16,478 nt of DNA from DAOUAE01 sp034433795 (GTDB lineage: Bacteria; Chloroflexota; UBA6077; FW602-bin22; DAOUAE01): contig DAOUAE010000062.1 in NCBI GenBank assembly GCA_034433795.1, positions 1-16,478 of the forward strand, in the 5' to 3' direction. Below are positions 1-6,990 of this stretch, piece after piece (the stretch's first letter is position 1; every line of letters begins with the position of its first letter). The notes beneath the pieces were generated by a model. It ran no database searches, had not been told where the DNA came from, and saw only the letters and a program-made list of their open reading frames with translations. A program made the translations under genes and the position numbers.

Positions 1-797
1 TCAGCGTAGATCTGCATGGCCCGCTGAACAGGTTCAGTGTTCGCCTGAGAGCGGGTGCCGGTTGCATCAACCAGATCCCCGCCTGCTTGACGGACAATGG
101 GGACAAAGGTGATCATATACCCGATATTGCTCTTCCACAGCCACTGGAAGCCAGCCCGAACCATCTTCTCGCCTTCACGAACTGTGCACTTAGCGGCGTA
201 TTCCCCGAGCTGATCCCAGGTCTTGGGCGGGTTGTTAGGATCAAGCCCGACCTCGCGGTAGATATCGCTCCGGTACCAGAGACTCAGTGTGTTGTATTCC
301 AGAGGAACACCGTAAAGCTTGCCTTCGATGATGAAGGCTTTCAGGCTGCCCGGCATAAAGGCCTTGATCAGTTCCTCCTGGGTCTTGTAGCCGAAGGCCT
401 CCGGAATCACAGGAGCCATGCGCTTGTTCTTCACGTAGAGCGGAACGTTGGGATCCCAGGTCTGGTACATGTCTGGGCCAGTACCGGCCGCCAGAGCGGT
501 GAGAAGCTTCTTTTCGAAATCGCTGTGGGGTACAGTTTCGTACTTAATCTCAATGTCCGGGCGCTTCTGTTGCCATTCCGGAATGAGGGTTTTGGTCACG
601 TAGTCGACAGCGGGTGGAAACGTATGAGCCCAGTAAACAAGCGTCTTCTTCTGGGCCATGCCCGGGAGACGCACCTGCTCGCACCCGACCAGCGCTGGGG
701 CAACGGTGCCCAGGGCCAGAGCGGTGAGGGCAGTCTTGGCAGCCGACTGAAGCAGCACACGCCGCGAGTATCTGATATTGCGCCAACTGCCGGTCAT
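1..797 (-). CDS. ABC transporter sugar-binding lipoprotein (3' end cut by window edge)
   Basis: About 265 codons are present; the C-terminal part lies beyond the left edge. The ATG at 797 follows a strong ribosome binding site (AAGGAGGAG, about 6 nt upstream). The N-terminus has a twin-arginine pair (R12-R13 in SRRVLLQ), a hydrophobic stretch and a lipobox LVGC with the lipidated Cys at about residue 39, so the protein is exported, possibly by Tat, and anchored outside the membrane. The mature part reads as a family 1 solute-binding protein: a YWAH strand near the start, an FEKKLLTALAAGTGPDMYQ helix/turn segment, and LYGVPLEYN...LWYRSDIY with PKTWDQL, typical of sugar-binding proteins. Its role would be capture of a sugar or oligosaccharide for an ABC importer whose permease genes probably lie to the left. 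The reading frame stays open upstream to a GTG at 875, but that start has no spacing from its AGGAGG. The gene is visibly less GC-rich than the rest of the window. The ligand cannot be told. Confidence 0.9.
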   Translation of the reverse strand, partial: MTGSWRNIRYSRRVLLQSAAKTALTALALGTVAPALVGCEQVRLPGMAQKKTLVYWAHTFPPAVDYVTKTLIPEWQQKRPDIEIKYETVPHSDFEKKLLTALAAGTGPDMYQTWDPNVPLYVKNKRMAPVIPEAFGYKTQEELIKAFMPGSLKAFIIEGKLYGVPLEYNTLSLWYRSDIYREVGLDPNNPPKTWDQLGEYAAKCTVREGEKMVRAGFQWLWKSNIGYMITFVPIVRQAGGDLVDATGTRSQANTEPVQRAMQIYA

Positions 798-932
798 TGG
801 TTTCTCCTCCTTCTTCTCAAACAGATAGAGAAAAGGTAATTTCGTGGCGTAATTTGCTCGCGCTCCGCTCCTCACCTCCTGTTTTTGTATCATTGAACAA
901 ACGGCTGACCCCTGGTATCACCTGCCCTGTTC

Positions 933-1715
933 TTACAAGTCTCCTCCGTGGGTTTGCAGAAACAGAATAGCCTGCTCTCCTAATAGCACCGCCTTGATGT
1001 CGCGCTCGAACTGGGCGATGTGAGCGCGCATGGCGGTCATGGCCGTGGCCGGGTCGCCCTGAGCGATCGCCGCCAGGATAGCCGTGTGCCCCCGGTGCGA
1101 CTCCTCCATCCGGCCAGCCTGGCGGTTGGTGATCAGCCGCCCCAGCCGCAGCAGATCCCGCATCGGCCGGAGCATCTCAAACAAAATATGGTTCTGGGCG
1201 GCGACGAAGAGCCGGTCATGGAACTCCACATCCAGGGCGGTGTACGCCTCCGGGTCCGTCAGCGCCGTGGCCATACGATCGACCAGCCCCTGGAGGACCT
1301 CGATATCCTGCGCTGTCCGCCGACGCGCCGCCAACGCGGCTACCTCTCCTTCGATGATCCGCCGCGCCTCCAACAGATCATCGAGCAGCTGCTCGTTGCG
1401 CTGCTGCCGCACCCGCTCGAACAGCACCAGCGGGTCGAGCTGGTCCCAGTGCTCGGGAGGCTGGACACGCATCCCGCTGCCCTGCTTGACCGCCACCAAC
1501 CCTTTGGTCGTCAGAACCCGAATCGCCTCCCGGACCGTCAGCCGGCTGACACCGAACTGCTCGGCCAGCTCGGTCTCAGTGGGCAGGAGGGCCCCGGGCG
1601 GGATCTCCCCCCGAACGATCTGCTGGACCAGTCGGTGGACGATCACCTCATGCAGGCGCGGGCTGCGCACCGGTCGGTAGCGCCCCAGCGCCGGCCGGGC
1701 CTCGGAACTCTTCAT
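933..1715 (-). CDS. GntR-family transcriptional regulator, FadR/FCD subfamily
   Basis: A 260-residue protein with the usual two-part FadR-type layout. A winged helix-turn-helix covers about residues 20-85 (LPTETELAEQFGVSRLTVRE, then TTKGLV and the wing KQGSGMRV). An all-helical FCD ligand-binding domain covers about 100-235. In the FCD domain D162, H166, H210 and H232 (counted from the ATG at 1715) match the D-H-H-H set that binds a metal in many family members, often with a carboxylate or sugar-acid effector. I chose the ATG at 1715, nine bases after AAGAG; an in-frame GTG at 1721 would sit only 3 nt from it. The sugar-binding lipoprotein gene lies 135 bp downstream on the same strand, so a local sugar-uptake regulator is likely. 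A promoter and a palindrome lie just upstream, consistent with autoregulation. The family call is secure; the effector is unknown. Confidence 0.93.
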   Translation of the reverse strand: MKSSEARPALGRYRPVRSPRLHEVIVHRLVQQIVRGEIPPGALLPTETELAEQFGVSRLTVREAIRVLTTKGLVAVKQGSGMRVQPPEHWDQLDPLVLFERVRQQRNEQLLDDLLEARRIIEGEVAALAARRRTAQDIEVLQGLVDRMATALTDPEAYTALDVEFHDRLFVAAQNHILFEMLRPMRDLLRLGRLITNRQAGRMEESHRGHTAILAAIAQGDPATAMTAMRAHIAQFERDIKAVLLGEQAILFLQTHGGDL

Positions 1716-1739
1716 CTCCACGCGCTCTTATTTATCAGG

Positions 1740-1750
1740 TCATCAGATGA
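1740..1750. promoter_or_regulatory. Candidate operator palindrome (GntR autoregulation)
   Basis: TCATC-A-GATGA is a perfect 5-1-5 inverted repeat, about 10 bp downstream of the predicted start point of the GntR gene and 25 bp before its start codon. FCD-type GntR regulators bind short palindromes of this size, and this position would let the protein block its own transcription. The assignment is positional; no second copy was found. Confidence 0.4.
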
Positions 1751-1763
1751 TTTGACTGCTATG

Positions 1764-1792
1764 AGTCTAACCACGGCGCCCCGGGCTGTCAA
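1764..1792 (-). promoter_or_regulatory. Promoter of the GntR regulator gene
   Basis: Read on the minus strand, there is a perfect -35 TTGACA (1792-1787), a 17-bp spacer and a -10 TAGACT (1769-1764). Transcription would start near 1757, about 40 nt before the ATG at 1715. The palindrome at 1740-1750 falls just inside the transcript. Confidence 0.7.
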
Positions 1793-1833
1793 TAGAACAC
1801 ATATTCTGTTTATCGCTGCTGTAACCGGACCGC

Positions 1834-1927
1834 GCCGATTCCCGCTGGCGCTGGGGGCCGGAATCGGCTATCCTCTGGGGCAGAGGACGCCCGCCAGTCG
1901 CGGGCGCTGGCCGGGCCACCCGCCCGG
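1834..1927 (+). promoter_or_regulatory. Structured leader: four tandem hairpins before the 69-codon gene
   Basis: There are four perfect stems in a row. H1 is GCCGATTCC (1834-1842) with GGAATCGGC (1860-1868), loop 17 nt. H2 is TCCTCTG (1871-1877) with CAGAGGA (1881-1887), loop GGG. H3 is GCCCGC (1889-1894) with GCGGGC (1900-1905), loop 5 nt. H4 is CCGGGC (1911-1916) with GCCCGG (1922-1927), loop 5 nt. Gaps between them are only 2, 1 and 5 nt, and H4 ends 5 nt before the AGGAGG of the next gene. No convincing plus-strand promoter is visible; the best candidates around 1786-1816 are weak. It could be a regulatory leader or a small structured RNA. Short stems are common at this GC content, so only the tandem layout and the 9-bp stem make it notable. 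Confidence 0.45.
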
Positions 1928-1944
1928 CTCTCAGGAGGACGACC

Positions 1945-2154
1945 ATGACCACCGAACGCCATCTCCTGCAGCCCACCCCCGAAAACGAGGACCTGCGCCG
2001 CCTGCGTCAGGCCCTCCACGAACTCCTGGCCGCCGTCAGCGACCTCCTCACCGCTATCGAGGTCCGGCCGGAAAACGCCCGCGACCTCCTCCGCCTGGCC
2101 CGCGAACACCTCGACCACGCTCACCTCATCCTGCGCGGCGACCGCTCCACCTGA
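1945..2154 (+). CDS. Small hypothetical protein, 69 residues, helical
   Basis: A well-placed AGGAGG (1933-1938) lies 6 nt before the ATG, which makes this a better candidate than the antisense reading frames over it. The product is rich in Leu, Arg, Glu and Asp and shows two likely amphipathic helices: about residues 15-42 (LRRLRQALHELLAAVSDLLT) and 44-63 (ARDLLRLAREHLDHAHLILR), separated by a turn at RPEN. It has no signal peptide, membrane segment or cysteine. It resembles a small helical-hairpin protein that might dimerise, but I do not recognise a family and assign no function. It is divergent from the GntR gene, and its leader holds four hairpins. Confidence 0.65.
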   Translation: MTTERHLLQPTPENEDLRRLRQALHELLAAVSDLLTAIEVRPENARDLLRLAREHLDHAHLILRGDRST

Positions 2155-2497
2155 CCCCCACCCGACCCGTCGGACCTGGTCCCTGGTTGGGACAACCAGA
2201 CCGGACCGGAGCCCGGGCCCACGCCCCCGGTAAAAGCCCGGACGGACCCGCTCCAGACTGCCAGGGGCTCGCCGGTCTGGGCAGCGGGCGCCGTCCAGCA
2301 CCGCCCTGGCCGGACGCCAGAAATACAGCCCGCCGACAGGCCGCCCGCACGGGCCTCAGCCCGGCCGCCAGCCTCTTCAGGCCCCGCCCGCCGTGGACCC
2401 GTGACCGGGGCTCTCGACCGGCAGGAGGCCGCGCCGGCGGAGCGGGCCAGCGGCCATGACGGCCCGGCAGGCACAGGGCCCGGGCGCCCGCACCCTC
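2155..2497. other. Non-coding stretch between the small gene and the hydrolase promoter
   Basis: Very C/G-rich sequence in which I see no credible gene on either strand. Long open frames cross it, but they have low-complexity Pro/Arg/Gly products and no ribosome binding site. It holds several inverted repeats, including the hairpin at 2178-2207 and CCAGAC (2252-2257) / GTCTGG (2275-2280). Confidence 0.5.
2178..2207 (+). terminator. Candidate hairpin terminator after the 69-codon gene
   Basis: A perfect 7-bp stem CTGGTTG (2183-2189) / CAACCAG (2193-2199) with a 3-nt loop sits inside a second pairing GGTCC (2178-2182) / GGACC (2203-2207), with a 3-nt bulge. It begins 23 nt after the stop codon. 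No T-tract follows, so it would be an atypical terminator or just a 3' stabilising hairpin. Confidence 0.35.
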
Positions 2498-2526
2498 TTG
2501 GCGGACGCCCTCCTCTGTGCTACACT
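2498..2526 (+). promoter_or_regulatory. Promoter of the large hydrolase-like gene
   Basis: -35 TTGGCG (2498-2503), 17-bp spacer, -10 TACACT (2521-2526). Each hexamer matches consensus at 4 of 6 positions. Transcription near 2533 gives a leader of about 57 nt before the GTG at 2590. This promoter lies inside the N-terminal extension that an upstream GTG (2401) would add, which argues against that longer form. Confidence 0.55.
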
Positions 2527-2589
2527 GCCCCCGGCTCACCTGGACTTCCCGGCCCACAGCGCCGGGCCGGCCGCTCCCTGGAGTCAGCC

Positions 2590-5199
2590 GTGACCGACCG
2601 CCCGACCATCGCTCTCCTCCACGACCCGGCCGACCCTCTGGCCACCGCCGAGCCGGTCCGCCGGGCCCGCGCTCTCCTGGAGCACGCTCTGACCGCCCAC
2701 GGTCTGGCCGTTCAGCCGGCCACCAGCCAGCCCGCCCCAGCGGCCGACGCTCTCCTCGTCCTGGCCGGGGCCGATACCGCCCTCGCCCGGACTCTTCTGA
2801 CCCGCGCCGGGGTGACCCTGCCGCCGGTCCCCGAGGCCCTGGCCATGGTCCCCGGCCACCGCGACGGTCGGCCGGTGCTCCTTCTCACCGGCACCGACGC
2901 CCGCGGCCTGGCCTACGCCGTCCACGAGCTGGCCGACCGCCTGGTCCACGCCCCCGACCCCTGGCCGGCCCTTGCCCTCGACCGTCCCCTGGTCGAACGC
3001 CCGGCCAACCCCATCCGGGGGATCCTCCGCCCCTTCGTCAGCCAGACCGAGGACCGCCCCTGGTTCAGCGACCGCACCTTCTGGCCGCCCTATTTCGCCA
3101 TGCTGGCCGCCCAGCGCTTCAACCGCTTCCACCTGGCCCTGGGCCTGGGCTACGACTTCCTGCGCGATGTCCGCGACGCCTACTTCCTCTTCCCTTATCC
3201 CTTCCTGCTCGCCGTCCCCGGCTTCGCCGTCCGGGCGGTGGACCTGCCCGAGACCGAGCGGGCGGAGAACCTGGCGCTTTTGCGCTTTATCAGCGACGAG
3301 GCCGCCGCCTGGGGCCTGGACTTCTGCCTGGGCCTCTGGACCCACGGTTGCCAGTGGCACGAGAGCCCCCAGGCCAACTACACGATCGCCGGTCTGACCC
3401 CGGACACTCACGCCGCCTACTGCCGGGCGGCCATCGCCCACCTCCTCCAGGCCTGCCCGCATATCCGGGTGGTCACCCTGCGCGTCCACGGCGAGAGCGG
3501 TATCCCCGAGGGCAACCTGGACTTCTGGCGGGCGGTCTTCCAGGGGATCGTCGAGAGCGGCCGGCCGGTGGCCCTCGACCTCCACCCCAAAGGGGTCGAC
3601 CGCGCCCTCATCGACCTGGCCCTGGCCACCGGCCTCCCGGTGACTCTCTCGCCCAAGTACAGCGCCGAGCACATGGGCCTTCCCGGCCACCAGCTGGCCA
3701 TCCGGGCGCTGGAACGAACCGGCGACCTGCCCGAGGGCGACGCGTTTGTGCGCCGGCTTATGGCCCGCAGCGGCGGCGACCTCCGCTACACCCGCTACGG
3801 CTACGCCGATTTTCTCACCACCGACCGCCCCTACGGCCTCTTCTTCCGGGTCTGGCCCGGCACCCAGCGCCTGCTCCTCTGGGGCGACCCGGCCCTGGCC
3901 GCCGGCTTCGGCCGCCAGGGGACGTTCGGCGGCGCCCTGGGCGTCGAGTTCTTCGAGCCGCTCTCGTTCAAGGGCCGGCGCGGCTCGGGACTTCCCGGCG
4001 GCCGCGACGGCTACGCCGATCCCTCCCTCCGCCCGGCCCGCGACTGGGAGAAGTACCGCTACGCCTACCGCCTCTGGGGCCGCCTCCTCTACAACCCGCA
4101 GGCCGACCCCGACACCTGGCGCCGGGCCCTCCGCGCCGAGTTCGGCCCGGCCGCCGCTCCGGCCGAGACCGCCCTGGCCGCCGCCAGCCGGATTCTCCCC
4201 CTGGTGACCGTGGCCCATCATCCCTCGGCCGCCAACAACCGCTACTGGCCCGAGCTCTACACCCCCATCGCCCTGGAGCCCGACCGACCGCCCCATCCCT
4301 ACCGCGATACCCCGTCCCCGCGCGTCCTGGCCACCGTCAGCCCCCTCGATCCAGCCCTCTTCACCACCATCGCCGAGTGCGTCGAGGAGCTCCTCACCGG
4401 CCAGCCCTCCGGCCGCTACACGCCCCTCCAGGTCGCCCGCTGGCTCGACGCCCTGGCCCGAACGGCCGAGGACCAGAACGCCGCCCTCCTGGCCCGCGCC
4501 CCTGACCCGCAGGCCCCCGCCGTCCGCCGCTGGACCACCGACGTCGCCATCCTGGCCGCTCTGGGCCGCTTCTTCGCCGCCTGGCTCCGGACCGGAGTGG
4601 CCGTGGCGCTCCGGGAGCGCACCGGCGACCCGGCCTGGCTTCAGACCGCCCTGGTCCACGCCCAGGCCGCCCGCGCCGCCTGGGCCCGGGCGGCGGAGGC
4701 CGCCGCCGTCTACCGCGAGGACCTGACCTTCGGCCCCGAGCCCTGGCTGCGCGGCCACTGGCGCGACCGGTTGAGCGCCCTCGAGGCCATCCTGGCCACC
4801 CTGGCCGCCCGCCAGTCCCCGGACGGCCCGGTCGCCCCGGACGACCTGGAGCGGCTGGTCCCGCCGCCGCCCGACTGGACGGTCCAGCACGCCGCCCCGG
4901 CCACCTTCCGGCCCGGCCAGCCCCTCCGGCTCAGCCTCACGGTCGGTACCGCCGACCGGCTGGCCGTGACCCTCCATTACCGGCCGCTCAACCAGGCTCT
5001 GGAGTACCAGTCTGTCGAGATGGAGGCCGAGGGAGCGCGCTACCGGGCGGCGATTCCGGCGGCGGAGACCCAAACCCCCTATCCTCTCCAGTACTACTTC
5101 GTGCTGCGCGACGACCGGGGCCGGGCCGCCCTCTTCCCCGGTCTGGGGCCCGATCTCGCCAACGCTCCCGGTTTTGTGGTCTGGCCGGCCCGCGCCTGA
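2590..5199 (+). CDS. Large glycoside-hydrolase-like protein (GH20/GH67-type N-domain, TIM barrel, C-terminal beta-sandwich)
   Basis: 869 residues from the GTG at 2590, which has TGGAG upstream. About residues 1-130 resemble the N-terminal accessory fold of GH20 and alpha-glucuronidase enzymes, including a TGTDARGLAYAVHELADRL segment near 98-117 like their rGllYG signature. At 140, NPIRGILRPF opens the probable catalytic barrel, followed by RFNRFHLALG (about 176-185). Conserved-looking acidic or His sites are H300/E302 in HGESGI, E360/H361 in KYSAEHMG, and E453/E456 in EFFEPLSF; any could be catalytic, but I cannot prove which. About 560-750 is alpha-helical, and from about 758 a beta-sandwich (LHYRPLNQALEYQSVEM, PYPLQYYFVLRD) closes the protein. 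There is no signal peptide, so it probably acts in the cytoplasm on imported oligosaccharides. It has its own promoter, and the next gene begins 93 bp later. The glycosidase-like fold is fairly likely; the substrate is unknown. Confidence 0.8.
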   Translation: MTDRPTIALLHDPADPLATAEPVRRARALLEHALTAHGLAVQPATSQPAPAADALLVLAGADTALARTLLTRAGVTLPPVPEALAMVPGHRDGRPVLLLTGTDARGLAYAVHELADRLVHAPDPWPALALDRPLVERPANPIRGILRPFVSQTEDRPWFSDRTFWPPYFAMLAAQRFNRFHLALGLGYDFLRDVRDAYFLFPYPFLLAVPGFAVRAVDLPETERAENLALLRFISDEAAAWGLDFCLGLWTHGCQWHESPQANYTIAGLTPDTHAAYCRAAIAHLLQACPHIRVVTLRVHGESGIPEGNLDFWRAVFQGIVESGRPVALDLHPKGVDRALIDLALATGLPVTLSPKYSAEHMGLPGHQLAIRALERTGDLPEGDAFVRRLMARSGGDLRYTRYGYADFLTTDRPYGLFFRVWPGTQRLLLWGDPALAAGFGRQGTFGGALGVEFFEPLSFKGRRGSGLPGGRDGYADPSLRPARDWEKYRYAYRLWGRLLYNPQADPDTWRRALRAEFGPAAAPAETALAAASRILPLVTVAHHPSAANNRYWPELYTPIALEPDRPPHPYRDTPSPRVLATVSPLDPALFTTIAECVEELLTGQPSGRYTPLQVARWLDALARTAEDQNAALLARAPDPQAPAVRRWTTDVAILAALGRFFAAWLRTGVAVALRERTGDPAWLQTALVHAQAARAAWARAAEAAAVYREDLTFGPEPWLRGHWRDRLSALEAILATLAARQSPDGPVAPDDLERLVPPPPDWTVQHAAPATFRPGQPLRLSLTVGTADRLAVTLHYRPLNQALEYQSVEMEAEGARYRAAIPAAETQTPYPLQYYFVLRDDRGRAALFPGLGPDLANAPGFVVWPARA

Positions 5200-5234
5200 G
5201 CGGGAGGGCGCGCCGCCGGCCGTGACGACACGCG

Positions 5235-5263
5235 TGGGCGGAGCGGCTCGGACCGGGTAGAAT
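5235..5263 (+). promoter_or_regulatory. Promoter of the UPF0104-type membrane protein gene
   Basis: A good -10 TAGAAT (5258-5263) lies 17 bp after a weak -35-like TGGGCG (5235-5240). Transcription near 5270 leaves a leader of about 22 nt before the GTG at 5293. Confidence 0.45.
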
Positions 5264-5292
5264 AGGGGCAGACCTGTGCGCGGGAGAGGCCG

Positions 5293-6354
5293 GTGTCGCC
5301 TGCACCCCTGCCGGTCCATTCGCCGGACCCGGCGCCGAGTGGTCCCGTTGACCGCTGGCCGGCTCCGGGCCGTTCGCTGCTGCTGGCGGTGGCGGGCGGC
5401 CTCGCGGTGGCCGCCCTTTTGGGGCTGCTGACCGATCTGCGGAGCCTGACCGGGGCCGTCCTGGCCTTCGACTGGCGCTCCCTGCCGGCCATCCTGGGGC
5501 TGACGCTCGGCAACTACCTCCTGCGCTTCCTCAAATGGCACTACTACCTCCGCGTTCTGGGCGTGCGCGACCTCCCCTGGTCGACCAGTCTGCTGGTCTT
5601 TTTGAGCGGGCTGGCGATGGTGGTGACACCGGGCAAGGTCGGGGAGTGGCTGAAATCGTATCTTCTCCGCACCCTGCGCGGGGTGCCGGTGAGCGCCTCG
5701 GCCCCGATCGTCCTGGCCGAGCGGCTGACCGACGGCCTGGCACTGGTGGTGCTGGCGACCGCCGGGCTGGTCCACGCGGACCTCTGGCCGCTGCTGACCA
5801 TCGGTCTGGCCGGACTGGGGCTGGCTCTCGTGGCTCAGGGGACGCCTCTCTGGCTGCGGCTGCTGGACCGGCTGCCTGCCTGGCCACTGGTCGAGCGACT
5901 GGTGGGACCGCTCCGGCTTTTTCTCCAGAGCGCCCGGGCGCTGCTGGCGCCTCACCGGTTGCTCCTCGGGGTCGGGCTGGGGGTGGTCTCGTGGGGGGGC
6001 GAATGTCTGGCCTTCGCCCTGGTCCTGGCCGGTCTGGGGGCGAGACTCGACCTCGGGCTGGTTCGTGAGGCGGCCTTCGCCTTCGCGGTGGCCGGGCTGC
6101 TCGGGGCCCTCTCGTTTCTGCCCGGCGGGCTGGGGGTGGCCGAGGGCAGTCTGACCGGTCTGGTGCTGGTCCGGGGATTGCTCTCCGAGCCGGCCCGGGC
6201 CGTGGCCGCGGCCCTGCTCATTCGGCTGGGCACCCTGTGGTTTGGGGTGGCCCTGGGCTGGCTGGCCCTGGCCCTGCTCCTGCGGCGGTGGCCCCACCGC
6301 CGGCCGTCGGGGGAGCGGGCCGATGCCCTCCCCGAGTCCTCTGGCCGCCGCTGA
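5293..6354 (+). CDS. UPF0104 / lysylphosphatidylglycerol-synthase-type transmembrane protein
   Basis: 353 residues beginning at GTG 5293, after GGGAGAGG. A Pro-rich cytoplasmic start of about 28 residues is followed by about 8 hydrophobic membrane segments and a basic C-terminal tail. Two hallmarks of the LPG_synthase_TM / UPF0104 family are present: SGLAMVVTPGKVGEWLKSYL near residue 105, and LPGGLGVAEGSL at about 276-287. Family members are integral membrane proteins. Some are the flippase half of MprF, which moves aminoacyl-phosphatidylglycerol; others are linked to transfer of lipid-bound sugars or other isoprenoid lipids. This protein lacks the soluble synthase domain of MprF, so it would act only as a membrane translocase or accessory factor. 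Neighbours do not reveal its lipid. Family call strong, substrate unknown. Confidence 0.88.
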   Translation: MSPAPLPVHSPDPAPSGPVDRWPAPGRSLLLAVAGGLAVAALLGLLTDLRSLTGAVLAFDWRSLPAILGLTLGNYLLRFLKWHYYLRVLGVRDLPWSTSLLVFLSGLAMVVTPGKVGEWLKSYLLRTLRGVPVSASAPIVLAERLTDGLALVVLATAGLVHADLWPLLTIGLAGLGLALVAQGTPLWLRLLDRLPAWPLVERLVGPLRLFLQSARALLAPHRLLLGVGLGVVSWGGECLAFALVLAGLGARLDLGLVREAAFAFAVAGLLGALSFLPGGLGVAEGSLTGLVLVRGLLSEPARAVAAALLIRLGTLWFGVALGWLALALLLRRWPHRRPSGERADALPESSGRR

Positions 6355-6398
6355 CCCCGGTGCCGGCGGGACTGCAGAGCGGCCGCCGGCTCTCTCCC

Positions 6399-6427
6399 TT
6401 GACGCCCCAAAAGTTTAGCCCTAAACT
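6399..6427 (+). promoter_or_regulatory. Promoter of the DoxX-family gene
   Basis: -35 TTGACG (6399-6404, 5 of 6 consensus), 17-bp spacer, -10 TAAACT (6422-6427, 4 of 6). Transcription near 6434 gives a leader of about 90 nt. A perfect dyad fills the spacer and covers the -10 element. Confidence 0.7.
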
Positions 6428-6429
6428 TT
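6410..6429. promoter_or_regulatory. Perfect 20-bp operator dyad in the DoxX promoter
   Basis: AAAGTTTAG (6410-6418), CC, CTAAACTTT (6421-6429): a perfect 9-2-9 inverted repeat, strikingly AT-rich in this GC-rich region. It overlaps the spacer and -10 hexamer, so a bound dimer would block RNA polymerase. The MarR regulator encoded at 7051 is the nearest candidate binder, since MarR dimers recognise dyads of about this size. The sequence differs from the TCGAA-centred MhqR box of Bacillus. The 2-nt centre rules out an RNA hairpin explanation. Confidence 0.65.
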
Positions 6430-6523
6430 CTGGCGTGGGGGTGGCCGGATCTGCGGCCCGTAGCCGGCGCGGGTCGGAGGGCTGGTGGCCCGCTGGCCGC
6501 CACCCTTCCCTGAAGGAGGTGTC

Positions 6524-6952
6524 ATGAGCGAAGCGGCGGGTCTGGTCTTTCTTATCGGGCGGATTCTCTTTACGGCTTTTTATCTTTTCTCGGCCCTGGG
6601 GCATCTGACCCAGGGGGCGATGCTGGTCGGCTACGCCCGGTCGAAGGGCATGCCGTTGCCGGGACTGGCCGGCTGGCCGGCCGGGGTCTACCTGCTGGTG
6701 ACCAGCCTCTCGGTCATCCTGGGCGTCTGGCCGGATATCGGGGCCCTGCTTATGGGGCTCTGGACCATCCCGACCGCGCTGATTTTCCATAACTTCTGGG
6801 CGGTGAAAGATCCGCAGGAGCGGCTGACCCAGCAGTTCAATTTCTTTCGCAACGTCACCTTCCTGGGCGGGGCGCTGGCGCTCTTCGCCGTCTTCGCCGG
6901 CCTGGGGCCCGGCGTCCGCTACACCCTGACCGCACCCCTCCTGCGCTTCTGA
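6524..6952 (+). CDS. DoxX-family membrane protein (MhqP-like)
   Basis: 142 residues from the ATG at 6524, which follows GAAGGAGG by 5 nt; in-frame codons further upstream have no such site. Four hydrophobic segments can be seen (about residues 6-30, 45-65, 68-90 and 108-128), with the DoxX-type start GRILFTAFYLFSALGHL and a mid-protein NFWAVKDPQER loop. DoxX proteins are small inner-membrane proteins. MhqP of Bacillus, in the mhqNOP operon, belongs to this group and is induced by quinones and other thiol-reactive compounds. Here the gene stands alone on its own promoter and operator, just before a MarR regulator and an MhqO-like dioxygenase, so a role in quinone or electrophile defence is a reasonable inference. 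The biochemical activity of the family is poorly defined. Confidence 0.85.
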   Translation: MSEAAGLVFLIGRILFTAFYLFSALGHLTQGAMLVGYARSKGMPLPGLAGWPAGVYLLVTSLSVILGVWPDIGALLMGLWTIPTALIFHNFWAVKDPQERLTQQFNFFRNVTFLGGALALFAVFAGLGPGVRYTLTAPLLRF

Positions 6953-6990
6953 TGCTCGGGGGACGCCGGTGCCGGCCCGGCGTTCCCGCC

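Noticed and set aside
798..875. Longer form of the sugar-binding protein from GTG 875
   Set aside because: The frame is open, but the GTG abuts its AGGAGG without spacing, and the extension would put 26 residues ahead of a normal lipoprotein signal peptide.
1810..2301. A 163-codon minus-strand frame over the small gene
   Set aside because: No ribosome binding site and low-complexity product; the plus-strand 69-codon gene has a strong site.
2401..2589. N-terminal extension of the large hydrolase-like gene from GTG 2401
   Set aside because: The added 63 residues are low-complexity Gly/Pro/Arg, there is no ribosome binding site, and a good promoter (2498-2526) lies inside it.
2584..6297. A 1237-codon open frame on the minus strand
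   Set aside because: It is antisense to two well-supported genes; its product is Gly/Gln/Arg-rich low-complexity sequence with no domain, as expected from the opposite strand of GC-rich coding DNA.
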